Shown: positions 28,498 to 37,684, counted from the stretch's first letter. The stretch is DNA of 64,000 bases from Desulfopila sp. IMCC35008 (GCF_010646885.2 NZ_CP050700.1:1619501-1683500); one strand, 5' to 3'. A program made the numbers and translations. The notes: generated from the letters alone by a model not told the origin.

Positions 28498-29410
28498 AAC
28501 TGCATTTCAACGCCTGAAAGACCTTCCCAAAAGCCACCTGCTCAGCGCCGGCACGCCGATGTGCGCCGGATGCGGCGGTTTGGAGGCGATCCATATCGCT
28601 TATGATGTCCTCGGCGAAAATACAATTTTTGTCAACGCCGCTGGCTGTATGACTCTGCTGTCGGTCTACCCGTTCACGCCATTCCCCGGTTCCTGGCTCT
28701 ACACCGCCATGGGCGCGGCCCCGGCAGGTGCACAGGGAGTACGGGACGCACTGGATATTCTTATGGACAAAGGCAGAATCAAGGTCGCCGAAGACCTCGA
28801 CGTGGTAGTTCTCACAGGTGACGGCAGCGGCTACGGCATGGGCATTTCCGCCACCTCCGGCACCATAGACCGGTGTCTCGATTACCTCTACATTATTTAC
28901 GACAACGAAGGCTATGGCAACACAGGCCAACAGTACTCAGCGGCAACGCCTCACGCCGCCAGGACCGCAACGAGCAGATGCACATACGGACACAAGGGGT
29001 TCAAAAAGGATCTGTTTTCGATCCTGGCAGCCAACGGTGCCGCCTATGTCGCAACGGCCATAGGTTCTGAACCGCTCGACCTGGCACAGAAAATAGAAAA
29101 AGCCAAGTCGATTTCCGGGCCGCGCTTTATTATCACCCTGGCCCCCTGTCCTACTGGCTGGGATTTCGATCCCAAGGAAACCATGACTATCGGCAAGATG
29201 GCGGTACGTACCGGAGTATGGCCACTGAAAGAGTTCGCCGACGGTAAAGTACGCCATACCAAGGCCTTCAGGCAGTTGCTGCCGGCAGAATCCTACCTTG
29301 AAAAACAGGGCCGTTTCAGACACCTTTTTGAGCCGCAAAAACAAGAGGCCGTTCTGGGGAATATTCAGAAAACTATCGACAGATATTGGCAGGAAGCCGC
29401 GACGATCTGA
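28490..29410 (+). CDS. Pyruvate/2-oxoacid:ferredoxin oxidoreductase, beta subunit
   Basis: A 306-residue thiamine-diphosphate-binding subunit. The [4Fe-4S] cysteines PMCAGCGG, a third in NAAGCMTL and a fourth near RCTYGHKG are in place. The TPP/Mg motif is LTGDGSGYGMGI followed by YDNEGYGNTGQQYS. ATG 28490 follows GAGGAGG and overlaps alpha by 8 bp. It completes a gamma-delta/alpha/beta operon. A convergent diguanylate cyclase gene ends about 110 bp downstream, with no clear terminator between them. Confidence 0.92.
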   Translation: MTETAFQRLKDLPKSHLLSAGTPMCAGCGGLEAIHIAYDVLGENTIFVNAAGCMTLLSVYPFTPFPGSWLYTAMGAAPAGAQGVRDALDILMDKGRIKVAEDLDVVVLTGDGSGYGMGISATSGTIDRCLDYLYIIYDNEGYGNTGQQYSAATPHAARTATSRCTYGHKGFKKDLFSILAANGAAYVATAIGSEPLDLAQKIEKAKSISGPRFIITLAPCPTGWDFDPKETMTIGKMAVRTGVWPLKEFADGKVRHTKAFRQLLPAESYLEKQGRFRHLFEPQKQEAVLGNIQKTIDRYWQEAATI

Positions 29411-29520
29411 GATTATTCACGCTTTCGCCGCTACCGTGTATGCAGTTCCATGACGGTGATAACCAGAAAGAGACTATTGAGCAGGGACATGCAAGAGGAA
29501 TGTGGTTTGAACGGCACCTA

Positions 29521-30519
29521 TTATTCCGTGGTTTGCTTAGGTGGTGACGGAGCGTGGGGTACTTCACTCTCGGCAAAGGCTGAGTGAAAAAGTAAACGGT
29601 TGTCACCGATCATGCTTGCGACGATCTGGTTTCGTCCGTTTTCCTTGGCGAGGTACAGGTTCCTGTCGGCGTTCATGACAAAATCCTGGGGTGAGGTGAT
29701 AGTATCATTGTCTTTGGTAACTATCCCGAGACTGATCGAGATATGATTCGCAACCAGGGAATATTTGTGCGGGATTTTGAGATCGTTGACTTCTTTCAGA
29801 CAACGCTGTGCGACTTCCTGTGCGGCATACATATCCGTTTCCGGCAGCAGCAGGACGAACTCCTCGCCACCGTAACGGGCGATCAGGTCGCCTGGTCGCC
29901 GCAGAACGCCGTCCAGGGCCTTGGCAATTTTCTGCAGACCAGTGTCACCCATGGCGTGACCATAATGATCATTATACTGCTTAAAGTAATCAACGTCGGC
30001 CATCGCCAGGGAGAAGTGGCTGCCGTTACGGGATGAGCGTGACCATTCTTTCTGGAAAACCTCTTCAAATCGTCGTCGATTGGATATCTCGGTCAAACCA
30101 TCAAGATAGGCTAGCTGATCGAGAAGCTTGTATTGATGCACAATGCGCAGTTGGTTGCGAAGGCGCATTTTGACAATAGGCGGGGAGTAGGGCTTAATAA
30201 TGTAATCTGCCGCTCCCAGCAGCAGACCTCGCTCTTCGTCCTCGATCGAGTTGAGAGCGGTTACAAAAATAACGGGTATATTCTTAGTTTGCTCATCATC
30301 TTTCAGTATTTTGATAATTTCATATCCACCCATCTCCGGCATGACCACATCAAGAAGAATCAGGTCTGGCGGTAAGTCGCTGAAAGCATGCTGTAATGCC
30401 TGCTCACCGTTTCGGGCAAGTATCGGCAGGTATTCGTCTTTTAGGAGACTGGCGAGTATCTTGAGATTGATTTTCTCGTCATCAACGATCAGAATCCGTG
30501 CTTTTTCTTTTTTACGCAT
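29521..30519 (-). CDS. REC-GGDEF response-regulator diguanylate cyclase
   Basis: A 332-residue protein: receiver domain (about 8-125; phospho-acceptor Asp57 in LILLDVVMP, Lys in YIIKPYSP) and a GGDEF domain (about 150-315). The active site is RYGGEEF (GGEEF at 217-221), an active variant, and an RxxD inhibitory site (RPGD) lies five residues before it, so product feedback by c-di-GMP is likely. It would synthesise c-di-GMP when phosphorylated. ATG 30519 is preferred over TTG 30525. It starts 18 bp after the hybrid kinase and is the last gene of the hydrogenase operon, so it is the natural output of that kinase's HPt domain. Confidence 0.92.
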   Translation of the reverse strand: MRKKEKARILIVDDEKINLKILASLLKDEYLPILARNGEQALQHAFSDLPPDLILLDVVMPEMGGYEIIKILKDDEQTKNIPVIFVTALNSIEDEERGLLLGAADYIIKPYSPPIVKMRLRNQLRIVHQYKLLDQLAYLDGLTEISNRRRFEEVFQKEWSRSSRNGSHFSLAMADVDYFKQYNDHYGHAMGDTGLQKIAKALDGVLRRPGDLIARYGGEEFVLLLPETDMYAAQEVAQRCLKEVNDLKIPHKYSLVANHISISLGIVTKDNDTITSPQDFVMNADRNLYLAKENGRNQIVASMIGDNRLLFHSAFAESEVPHAPSPPKQTTE

Positions 30520-30536
30520 ACTCAATTCTGTCGTTT

Positions 30537-33365
30537 TTAGCTCATATGAGTCAAGAGGTTTTCCGCAAATTCCGCAGCTTTCAGATATTCTATGTCATCA
30601 ATCAGGCCGGAAATCCTCATGAGTTCTCCATCAACTCCGGTTCCTGCCAAATGTTCCTTTACTTTTTCGATCTGCTCTTCCGCGGTTACCTCCCCCCGAT
30701 GCAGCTGGTCGATGAGGAGGCGAAGTGATTCTTTGGCCTGAGGAGTAGGAGTCGTGCCTTCATCGCCAGTGATGACTGCCTTCGCTGGTTGTTGATCATC
30801 TTTGCATTCTGGAAGTTTTGTAAGTGAGTCGAGGGTCTCTTCAAGGTCTCCTATAAAATCGGCAAGAAGAGGAACCGCTTCTTGTTGTCGATTATTGGCA
30901 ATAGCATCCTCAAGGGTTGATGCAGTCTTCTGCAGTGAGGTAGAGCCGATATACCCGGCAACCCCTTTTACCGTATGCGCTTTGACCTGTATCTCAGACC
31001 AGTTGCCGGCTCCGGACAGATCCCGTAGGACAGCCGGAAGCGAGGTGTAGGATTTTCTGAAGTCCTGCAGGATTTTCAGAAAGAGACCAGTCTTATTATC
31101 TAAGGCCGCGAGGGAGGATGAGAGGTCTAAGCCGGGCAGAGACGGAAAAGACTGTTCCTCTGTTGTGGCTGTGGTTGACTCCACAGAGTGCTGCAAACCG
31201 ATTTTCTCCGGATGCCGTTTGGGTACCCATTGCATGAGGGTTTGGTAGAGTAGATCCTGGTTTATGGGCTTGGTGATGTGCCCGTTCATTCCGCTATCCA
31301 GGCATTTTTCCCGGTCGCCCGCCATGGCATGTGCCGTCATGGCAATGATAGGAAGATCCCTGAACCGGCAGTCCTTACGGATTCGCCTGGTAGCTTCAAG
31401 GCCGTCCATAACCGGCATTTGAATATCCATCAACACCAGATCATAGGAACCGCAGGACAGGGCGTTCAAACATTCGCGACCATGAGAGACTACAGTGACG
31501 ACCATGCCGACGTCTTTAAGGAATTCGGTGGCCACTTCCTGGTTGATACTGTTGTCATCTGCCAACAGTATCCGGGCACCCCGGATCTTCTTAAGCGCGG
31601 TAAGCTGATCTTTTTTCCTGGCGGTATAGGGCTTGGAGGCTGTTGTCAGACCGAGAATATCCTGCAGGGTATTATACATAACCGAAGCATACACCGGTTT
31701 GAGCAGAAAACCGTCAAGGCCCACCCGGCCAGCTTCGATAAAGGCTTCTTCACGGCCGTTGGCTGTGACCATCAGCATTGCCGGTATCTTGGCGAAGGCG
31801 GATTTCGCTTTGATGCGCCGTGCCGTCTCTATGCCGTTCATTCCCGGCATGATCCAGTCAAGCAAAATGACATCGTACGGATTTTCCTGCTCTGCAGCCT
31901 GCTCCATCAAGGCGAGAGCTGCGTGGCCGTCGGCGACAGTATCCACAGTCATTTTAAAAGATGTCAGTATGGAGGAGAGAACCTCCCGGGCGGTTGTGTT
32001 ATCATCAACAACAAGGGCTCGGAGCCCTTGGAAAAACTGGGGCGAGTAGTGTCGCTGCATGGTGGTGTCATGAGTCATTCTTGCCCGCACGGTAAAGAAA
32101 AATTTGGTTCCTTTTCCAGCCACGCTTTCCACCCAGATTTCCCCGCCCATCAATTCGGTCAACTGTTTACAGATGGCGAGGCCGAGCCCGGTTCCACCAT
32201 ATTTGCGAGTGATGGAATCGTCAGCCTGGCTGAACGCTTCAAAGATGTTGTCGAGCTGTTCCTGTTGCAGGCCGATGCCGGTATCCCGAACTGAGAAACG
32301 TAGAGTAATACTGTTTTCATCCTTTTTAACGCGGTCTACTGATAGGACGATTTCTCCCTGTTCGGTAAACTTGACTGCATTGCCAGCCAGATTCATCAGG
32401 ACCTGTCCAAGACGTAAAGGATCGCTTATCAGCTGCAAGGGTACCTCGGGAGCTATTTGGACCAGGAACTCCAATCCTTTTTTCTCGGCTTGCAGTCCCA
32501 CTGTATTGGTGATATTGCCAAAAACCTCCTCAAGGTTGAAATGCACCTCCTCGAGTTCCAGCTTCCCAGCGTCGATCTTCGAAAAATCTAGAATATCATT
32601 GATCAACCTGAGCAGGGTATTGGCGGAAGTAAGGAGTTTCTGCACATAGTTATGCTGCTTGGGTTCAAGGGGGGTTTTCTGCAGCAGTGAGGCCATGCCG
32701 ATTACGCCATTCATTGGCGTCCGGATTTCATGGCTCATGCGGGCAAGAAAGTCTCCTTTGGAAACATTAGCCGCTTCTGCCTGTTCCTTTGCCTGGATAA
32801 GCTCGCTCTCCATCTGCTTTTGGCGGGTCATGTCCATGGCGGCAAAAAGGTAGCCAACGACCCGTCCGGTCGGATTATAGAGGCTGGTCACAGAGAGGCT
32901 TACCGGCAGGTGGCTGCCATCCTTTTTGACATAGACCCATTCCCGGGCGCGGCTGTATTTCTGTTTGACAAACTGGTCAAAAACCGCCATTCCACTGAGA
33001 TTTGATTCGTCGAGACCACTCATCTTCCTGCCGTATTGGTCAAGTTCCTCCGGGAGATGCAATGACAGGATATTGCGGCTGTTAATCATTTCAGCCGGTT
33101 TGTAACCGAGCAGGGTTGAGGCCCCGGTGCTGAACAGCTGAATAGTGCCGTCAAGGTAGGTTGCGATGATGGACAACTGGGTGGCGGCGTCAAGAACAGC
33201 CTGTCGTTCCGCGTCAGCGCTCTGGAACCGATGCAGCATCTGCTCGGTCTGTTCGAACTGCTTGACCACGAAGTCGGCTGTTATTTCGGAAGCCTCCCTG
33301 GCAACCTTGATCTCGTTTCGCAGCATATCGATTTCGAGCTGCATTTCACGTCGAGTCTTTTCCAT
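30537..33365 (-). CDS. PAS hybrid sensor histidine kinase (HisKA-HATPase-REC-REC-HPt)
   Basis: A 942-residue soluble kinase with no membrane helix. It has an N-terminal coiled coil, a PAS/PAC domain (about 45-165; SLHLPEELDQYG, YVKKDGSHLPVSL), HisKA with His212 (ARMSHEIRTPMNG), HATPase (NAVKFTEQGEI; YGGTGLGLAICKQL), REC1 with Asp near 503 (VILLDWIMPGMNG), REC2 with Asp647 (LVLMDIQMPVMDG), and a C-terminal HPt with His797 (KAHTVKGVAGYIG). The phosphorelay resembles ArcB/BarA. The ATG shares a base with the protease stop (TGATG), so it is coupled to hydrogenase genes. Cytosolic PAS kinases partner H2-sensing hydrogenases (HoxJ, HupT) elsewhere; that role is inferred here. Confidence 0.92.
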   Translation of the reverse strand: MEKTRREMQLEIDMLRNEIKVAREASEITADFVVKQFEQTEQMLHRFQSADAERQAVLDAATQLSIIATYLDGTIQLFSTGASTLLGYKPAEMINSRNILSLHLPEELDQYGRKMSGLDESNLSGMAVFDQFVKQKYSRAREWVYVKKDGSHLPVSLSVTSLYNPTGRVVGYLFAAMDMTRQKQMESELIQAKEQAEAANVSKGDFLARMSHEIRTPMNGVIGMASLLQKTPLEPKQHNYVQKLLTSANTLLRLINDILDFSKIDAGKLELEEVHFNLEEVFGNITNTVGLQAEKKGLEFLVQIAPEVPLQLISDPLRLGQVLMNLAGNAVKFTEQGEIVLSVDRVKKDENSITLRFSVRDTGIGLQQEQLDNIFEAFSQADDSITRKYGGTGLGLAICKQLTELMGGEIWVESVAGKGTKFFFTVRARMTHDTTMQRHYSPQFFQGLRALVVDDNTTAREVLSSILTSFKMTVDTVADGHAALALMEQAAEQENPYDVILLDWIMPGMNGIETARRIKAKSAFAKIPAMLMVTANGREEAFIEAGRVGLDGFLLKPVYASVMYNTLQDILGLTTASKPYTARKKDQLTALKKIRGARILLADDNSINQEVATEFLKDVGMVVTVVSHGRECLNALSCGSYDLVLMDIQMPVMDGLEATRRIRKDCRFRDLPIIAMTAHAMAGDREKCLDSGMNGHITKPINQDLLYQTLMQWVPKRHPEKIGLQHSVESTTATTEEQSFPSLPGLDLSSSLAALDNKTGLFLKILQDFRKSYTSLPAVLRDLSGAGNWSEIQVKAHTVKGVAGYIGSTSLQKTASTLEDAIANNRQQEAVPLLADFIGDLEETLDSLTKLPECKDDQQPAKAVITGDEGTTPTPQAKESLRLLIDQLHRGEVTAEEQIEKVKEHLAGTGVDGELMRISGLIDDIEYLKAAEFAENLLTHMS

Positions 33366-33811
33366 CACCGAAGCCCCTTCAAACCGTGAGTCGCGACCTT
33401 GATCGTCAGGGTAGTGGCCTGTTCGATAACCTGTGTAGTGCATGCACCTTCAACGCCGACAAGAAAAATTTCTTCAGGGAGTTCTCCGTCGCAGACCTGA
33501 GGGAGCACTGTCAGGACATACGGTAACCCTGCTCCATGGTCAAAATGCATCTGGTCGCTGCTGGTCTGTATTTCCTCTTGATCAAGTATCACAACTCCAT
33601 CTACGTTGGTGAAACCTTTTACCGCATCGACAAAAACCACTCTACCGCCAACTTCCAGGAAAGGTAAAAGATTGAGGCCGGACAGTCCGCCTTCTACCAC
33701 GGCAATTCCTGCTGGCAGTTCAGGCAGAGCCTGGAGCCTGTCGAAAACGAGGAGGCCTGCCTCGTCTCCGGCAACAAACCGGTTGCCGATGCAGATGATG
33801 GAAACATTCAA
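33365..33811 (-). CDS. Hydrogenase maturation protease, HycI/HupD (M52) family
   Basis: A 148-residue protein starting MNVSIICIGNRFVAGDEAGL, with the GNxxxxDE-G motif whose Asp or Glu binds nickel in this family, and VVEGGLSGLNLLPF and VVFVDAVKG as further conserved strands. M52 proteases cut the C-terminal peptide from the large subunit after nickel insertion. The gene overlaps the end of the large-subunit gene by 4 bp and the start of the kinase gene by 1-3 bp. Its presence fits the C-terminal extension of the adjacent large subunit. Confidence 0.82.
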   Translation of the reverse strand: MNVSIICIGNRFVAGDEAGLLVFDRLQALPELPAGIAVVEGGLSGLNLLPFLEVGGRVVFVDAVKGFTNVDGVVILDQEEIQTSSDQMHFDHGAGLPYVLTVLPQVCDGELPEEIFLVGVEGACTTQVIEQATTLTIKVATHGLKGLR

Positions 33812-35358
33812 CGGTTGAGCCCCATCTTCAGGACCCCGGTCTTCTTGCCCTTTTCCAGGCAGTGGACTGCGCAGACCAGACAGGGGTCAAATGATCTGAC
33901 CACATGCCCTGCCTCTATCGGATTCCGGATGTCGCTAATCGGCGTACCGATCAGTGCCTCTTCCCAGGCGCCTCTGGCGCCACTTGCGTCCCGAGGGGAA
34001 CCGTTCCAGGCAGAAGGGGTGATTATCTGGTAGTGAACTATTTTGGCATCCTCAACTTTCAGCCAGTGACCCAACGCGCCACGGGCAGCCTGAATCAGGC
34101 CGGATCCTTCTCCATCCGGAATGGCAGTCACCGAATGGTAGAAGCTCTCTTCGCGTCTCACCTGCAGCTCGTTGCCCCAGATAGACATTGGGTCGAGAAG
34201 ATACGCAGGGCGGACAAGGCGGGCAAGTTCCCTGACCAGGACATTGGGGCCGTTTTGCCTGATCATATCAGTAAATAATGGGTTGCCATCGATAATCATC
34301 TCTGCCAGGGGGCCGGTTTCGACAGCTTCGCCGTCATATCGGGGTGCCTTGATCCAGGAGTAGAGCTTGCCACCCAGCCCGGAAGCGTACGGTATTGTTC
34401 GACCGGTAGAAGGGTGTTCAGGTTCTTTTCCCTGCTCGTACCAGGAGTGAGAGAGATCCTCGGTGATGCTGTTCGGATCAAAGGTGGAAGTTTCAATGCC
34501 GTTGGCATAACCGGCTCTGTTCAGCCTGCCGTCGTGACCCTGTACATCTGTTTCTGTGGGCAATGGATAGTTGCCGAAGGAGAGATAACGGTTAGGGCCT
34601 TTACCAAAAGTATGAAGATCTGCCTGCCTGGCGAAACGAAGGAAAAAGCCGACCTCGCTTTCACGGTGTGACTCTTTCTCCTGCAGCCAGGCATATAGTT
34701 CCTCTTCACTGCAGATACTCTGCCACCGCTCGATGGAGCAACCGAGAATGCACCGTTCATACCAGGCGCGGAACCGGTCGATAATAATTCGGCACTGCAA
34801 AATTTTGGAGATCTCGGGAATCGATGTTACCCCGCCAGGCACCATAAACGAGGTGTGGGGCCACTGCCCCCCGATGATGGCCACTACTTGCAGCAGTCTC
34901 TTGCTTTCACGGATTGTCTCAATTGCAGCAGTTCCGGTCAATGGGCTGTAACGCGTGTGAGCTTCTTCACCCAAGGGGTGGTCGTGATAGGCGTTGTGAT
35001 TGGCGAAGTCGGTCATGAACATCAGCACAGCCTGACGGATATCGCTTTGTATGGTCTCGACCATCAGAGCCAGGTTACGAAGACGGTGGGCGTTGTCGGG
35101 AGGTGTGACGCCGGCGACTGCATCGAGTGCTCCTGCTGCTGCAGTGAGATGAGTCAGGCTGCAGATACCACAAACTCTTGGAGTGATGACAAGCCCGTCC
35201 AGTGCCCCCCGGCCCTGCATCATGCCTTCGAATCCTCGAAACATGGTGCCGGAACTCCAGGCCTCTGTGATAACACCATTCTCAACTTCGACCCTTATTT
35301 CGAGATCGCCTTCGGCCCGGTTGAGAGGGATATTGATGCCTTTGGTTGTCTTCACCAT
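33808..35358 (-). CDS. [NiFe] hydrogenase large subunit (group-2-like)
   Basis: A 516-residue subunit with both nickel motifs: L1 RVCGICSLTH (Cys63, Cys66) and L2 DPCLVCAVH (Cys493, Cys496). All four ligands are Cys, with no selenocysteine. After the final His there are 17 residues ending GLNR, a peptide that a maturation protease would remove. There is no twin-arginine signal, so the enzyme is probably cytoplasmic. It lies between small-subunit and protease genes, with AGGA upstream of ATG 35358. I place it nearest HupL/HupV-type group 2 enzymes from remembered similarity, not from a search. Confidence 0.9.
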   Translation of the reverse strand: MVKTTKGINIPLNRAEGDLEIRVEVENGVITEAWSSGTMFRGFEGMMQGRGALDGLVITPRVCGICSLTHLTAAAGALDAVAGVTPPDNAHRLRNLALMVETIQSDIRQAVLMFMTDFANHNAYHDHPLGEEAHTRYSPLTGTAAIETIRESKRLLQVVAIIGGQWPHTSFMVPGGVTSIPEISKILQCRIIIDRFRAWYERCILGCSIERWQSICSEEELYAWLQEKESHRESEVGFFLRFARQADLHTFGKGPNRYLSFGNYPLPTETDVQGHDGRLNRAGYANGIETSTFDPNSITEDLSHSWYEQGKEPEHPSTGRTIPYASGLGGKLYSWIKAPRYDGEAVETGPLAEMIIDGNPLFTDMIRQNGPNVLVRELARLVRPAYLLDPMSIWGNELQVRREESFYHSVTAIPDGEGSGLIQAARGALGHWLKVEDAKIVHYQIITPSAWNGSPRDASGARGAWEEALIGTPISDIRNPIEAGHVVRSFDPCLVCAVHCLEKGKKTGVLKMGLNR

Positions 35359-35434
35359 ATCGACAATGTCCTGTACGTTGAAAAAAAGTGGTTCAGCTCA
35401 GTTGGTGATATATCGGTGTGTCTGCTGTTTGCCA

Positions 35435-36370
35435 TTAGACTTTTGAGCTTCGTTTTTTAAGATGCTCAGGTGCCGCAGCGGCGGCCATACCCTTATAGAC
35501 CATATAATGGGCACGGTTGACGCCCATGGGTAGCGAGAGGGGAATTCCTTCAATGTTGGGTGTCTGGAAAAAAGGAGTTTTCTGTGGAAATTCCGGATCC
35601 GTGCAGCCGAAACACGGCACACCTGCCCGAGGCTTTGATGAGTGCTGATTCCATAATAGCTTGTTGCATGGACCCGGCACCAGCGGGCCGGCACAGCCCA
35701 TATGGAAAAAGAGGCACCCGATTTCACCAAAGTCTGACTCTTCGACCCGGTATTCGTGATATTCGTTGCGGGTGCATCCCTGATGCACAGTGGTACCATA
35801 CCATTCGAGTGGACGTTGGTACCTGTCCAGTTCAAGTGTTACGTTATTGGCGACGGAGATGACTGCGCCGGCGATAACGTCATGATGGCAGGGGCAACCG
35901 GCCAGATTAATCACCGGCTGGCCCGACTTGGCAGTGAACTCTTTACCGAGAAAACCACTGTGTTCCTTTTTGGTAAACTGCAGCCCTTTTGCTTCAATGA
36001 TATCATCGGTGCCAAAGCCGCCGAAAGAGGCGCAGGTCCCGACTGCAATTACTACCTGGGCCTGAGAAGCAAGATTGTACACCAGTTCTTTCTTTGGGTG
36101 TCCGTCCTTGGTGTGGAACATGCCTGTGCCGGCAGGCCCGCAGATGACTGAGCCTTCAACAAGCAGAATGTCCAGAGGCTGCCTGCCGTCAAAGATCGCG
36201 CTCAGCAGCTGTTCATGGTCGTGAGGAGATATGTTGGAGAGCGAAGCATGCCAGAGCAGTTGAATATCCAGCGTCCTGAATAGTTCGATAATGTCAGGAT
36301 ATTCGCTGCTTAAAAATGAGAATGTATCACCACCGCAACCACCGCCCTGCAACCAGTACGCTGTCTTCAC
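35435..36370 (-). CDS. [NiFe] hydrogenase small subunit (group-2-like, cytosolic)
   Basis: A 311-residue subunit starting directly at the flavodoxin-like domain: TAYWLQGGGCGGDTFSFLSS, with no Tat signal peptide. Iron-sulfur cysteine regions are complete: GTCASFGG, GCPCHHD, HQGCTRNEYHEY, GCLFFHMGCAGP, CNKLLWNQ and PCFGCTDPEFP. The sequence resembles cyanobacterial HupS and the regulatory HupU/HoxB subunits (group 2). GTG 36370 follows GGAGAGAAAG. It is the first gene of the operon small-large-protease-kinase-cyclase. Lack of a signal supports a cytosolic uptake or sensing role. Confidence 0.9.
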   Translation of the reverse strand: MKTAYWLQGGGCGGDTFSFLSSEYPDIIELFRTLDIQLLWHASLSNISPHDHEQLLSAIFDGRQPLDILLVEGSVICGPAGTGMFHTKDGHPKKELVYNLASQAQVVIAVGTCASFGGFGTDDIIEAKGLQFTKKEHSGFLGKEFTAKSGQPVINLAGCPCHHDVIAGAVISVANNVTLELDRYQRPLEWYGTTVHQGCTRNEYHEYRVEESDFGEIGCLFFHMGCAGPLVPGPCNKLLWNQHSSKPRAGVPCFGCTDPEFPQKTPFFQTPNIEGIPLSLPMGVNRAHYMVYKGMAAAAAPEHLKKRSSKV

Positions 36371-36572
36371 CTTTCTCTCCTGTGGTCGTCATTATGTTCC
36401 AGTGAGTGAATCACGTGAACATACAGAAAATTCTAGATTTCGGATTGACATTCACCACGCATTATCAGGGATCTGATTGGTTATGTCAATATCGGCGACG
36501 GTCCTGTAGCAAACATCCAGTGAGTTTGCATTGACTATTGGAAACAGTATTGATCGTACCGAAACCAGCTTC
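36371..36572. other. Promoter region of the hydrogenase operon
   Basis: About 200 bp between the start of the hydrogenase operon and the 3' end of the ferritin-like gene, both on the minus strand. It should contain the operon's promoter. I see no clear sigma-54 box, operator or terminator in it. Confidence 0.4.
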
Positions 36573-37082
36573 TCACTCCGCTTCTAGATTTATCTCCATA
36601 AAGTTGAACCACATACCATTATGCATAGCATGATCAAGTTCGATCTGGACGACGTTTACGTGGCCTTCTTCAATTTCGAAAAACTTATTTAATATCTCAC
36701 GTATAGGACCTTCTGTTTTATCTCTGGCTTCACGGTAAAAGGCGGAGGTTTCTTTCTCAAGTTTGAGGGCACTGTCCAGTACAATTTTTATATCACCCAG
36801 CATTTGTGCGGGTATATCCGCCTCCAGCTTTTTGATATTGCTCTCGACCAAAACACGGTCAGGAATTGCAGTTTGCAAGCGGGCCGGATCGATAGATTTA
36901 TGTACGCGCAACTGTTCAAGGCTGTAGTGGAGGAAATCGACATGTGACTGTTCATCATCAGCAAGCGCACTGAAAATACTTTTGCCTCGTTCATCATCTA
37001 CCTTTTTGGCTGCTGAGAGGTATAAATCCCTTATTTTTATTTCATATTCAAGTGCTGTCGTGAAAATTTTTACTGAATCCAT
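36573..37082 (-). CDS. Ferritin-like (rubrerythrin-type) diiron protein
   Basis: A 169-residue four-helix protein with two ExxH-like helix pairs: ALEYEIKIRDLY, LADDEQSHVDFL, KLEKETSAFYRE and FEIEEGHVNVVQ. These match the rubrerythrin ferritin-like diiron site. No rubredoxin domain follows, so it is a short, rubredoxin-less member. Such proteins reduce peroxide or store iron in anaerobes. A strong AAGGAGAT site precedes ATG 37082. It is alone, between the hydrogenase operon and the divergent ferredoxin gene. Confidence 0.82.
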   Translation of the reverse strand: MDSVKIFTTALEYEIKIRDLYLSAAKKVDDERGKSIFSALADDEQSHVDFLHYSLEQLRVHKSIDPARLQTAIPDRVLVESNIKKLEADIPAQMLGDIKIVLDSALKLEKETSAFYREARDKTEGPIREILNKFFEIEEGHVNVVQIELDHAMHNGMWFNFMEINLEAE

Positions 37083-37468
37083 GCTGATCTCCTTTTTATG
37101 CTAAATATCCAGATAATAACTCCAGATTGGTGAGCAGAAGCTAAATTCCTAAACCGAAAGCAAAGCATCAAGTTCAGGGTATCTTTTTTCTTGGGAACAA
37201 TCCAGGATTCTCTACTTTCATTCCTTTGTCTATTCACCATTTACCAAGACTGGACATGCCACCTCCATTCATAGTAAGGCCACTTGGGTTTCAAAAAGCG
37301 GCATTTTTTCAATTCCACAATTCCTTCTCATTTGTTGCATATTGCAGCGCTATTACTTTCATCACCATGATCGGCAAACCCTGGGGTTGTATCGGGGATG
37401 CCAGGAGTAGCTGTCAGCTGTCTTATTGACAGCAGGACAGAGAACGTTCAAAGCAGAGGAAAACAAAG
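37083..37468. other. Divergent region with a small hairpin near the ferredoxin gene
   Basis: About 385 bp with no supported gene, between the divergent ferritin-like and ferredoxin starts. It includes an inverted repeat at 37417-37433 (GCTGTC, 5-nt loop, GACAGC), extended imperfectly on both sides, 36 bp before the ferredoxin start. This could be an operator or a leader hairpin. Confidence 0.45.
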
Positions 37469-37684
37469 ATGACAATTGAATTGATTAGCGGCTGTATCGG
37501 CTGCGGGACATGCATAAAGAGCTGTCCGACTGATGTTTTGCGGCTGGATATCAAAACAGGAAAAGCAATTATCAAGTATCCGGCCGACTGCCAGATATGT
37601 CACTTGTGCAGGATGTATTGTCCTGTTGACGCAATCACTATTTCACCGGAAAAAACGATCCCGGTAATTGTTTCGTGGGGATGA
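37469..37684 (+). CDS. 2[4Fe-4S] ferredoxin
   Basis: A 71-residue ferredoxin with two classical cluster motifs: GCIGCGTCIKSCP and CQICHLCRMYCP, each CxxCxxCxxxCP. It carries low-potential electrons in the cytoplasm. It overlaps the next gene by 4 bp (ATGA), so it may feed or draw electrons from that membrane protein. An AGGAAAAC site lies upstream of ATG 37469. Confidence 0.9.
   Translation: MTIELISGCIGCGTCIKSCPTDVLRLDIKTGKAIIKYPADCQICHLCRMYCPVDAITISPEKTIPVIVSWG

Noticed and set aside
31278..32294. A 338-codon plus-strand frame inside the hybrid kinase gene
   Set aside because: It is antisense to conserved HATPase and receiver motifs, has no ribosome-binding site and its translation resembles no family I know.
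33808..35358. Selenocysteine in the hydrogenase L2 motif
   Set aside because: The motif reads DPCLVC with ordinary Cys codons, and the frame ends in a normal stop.
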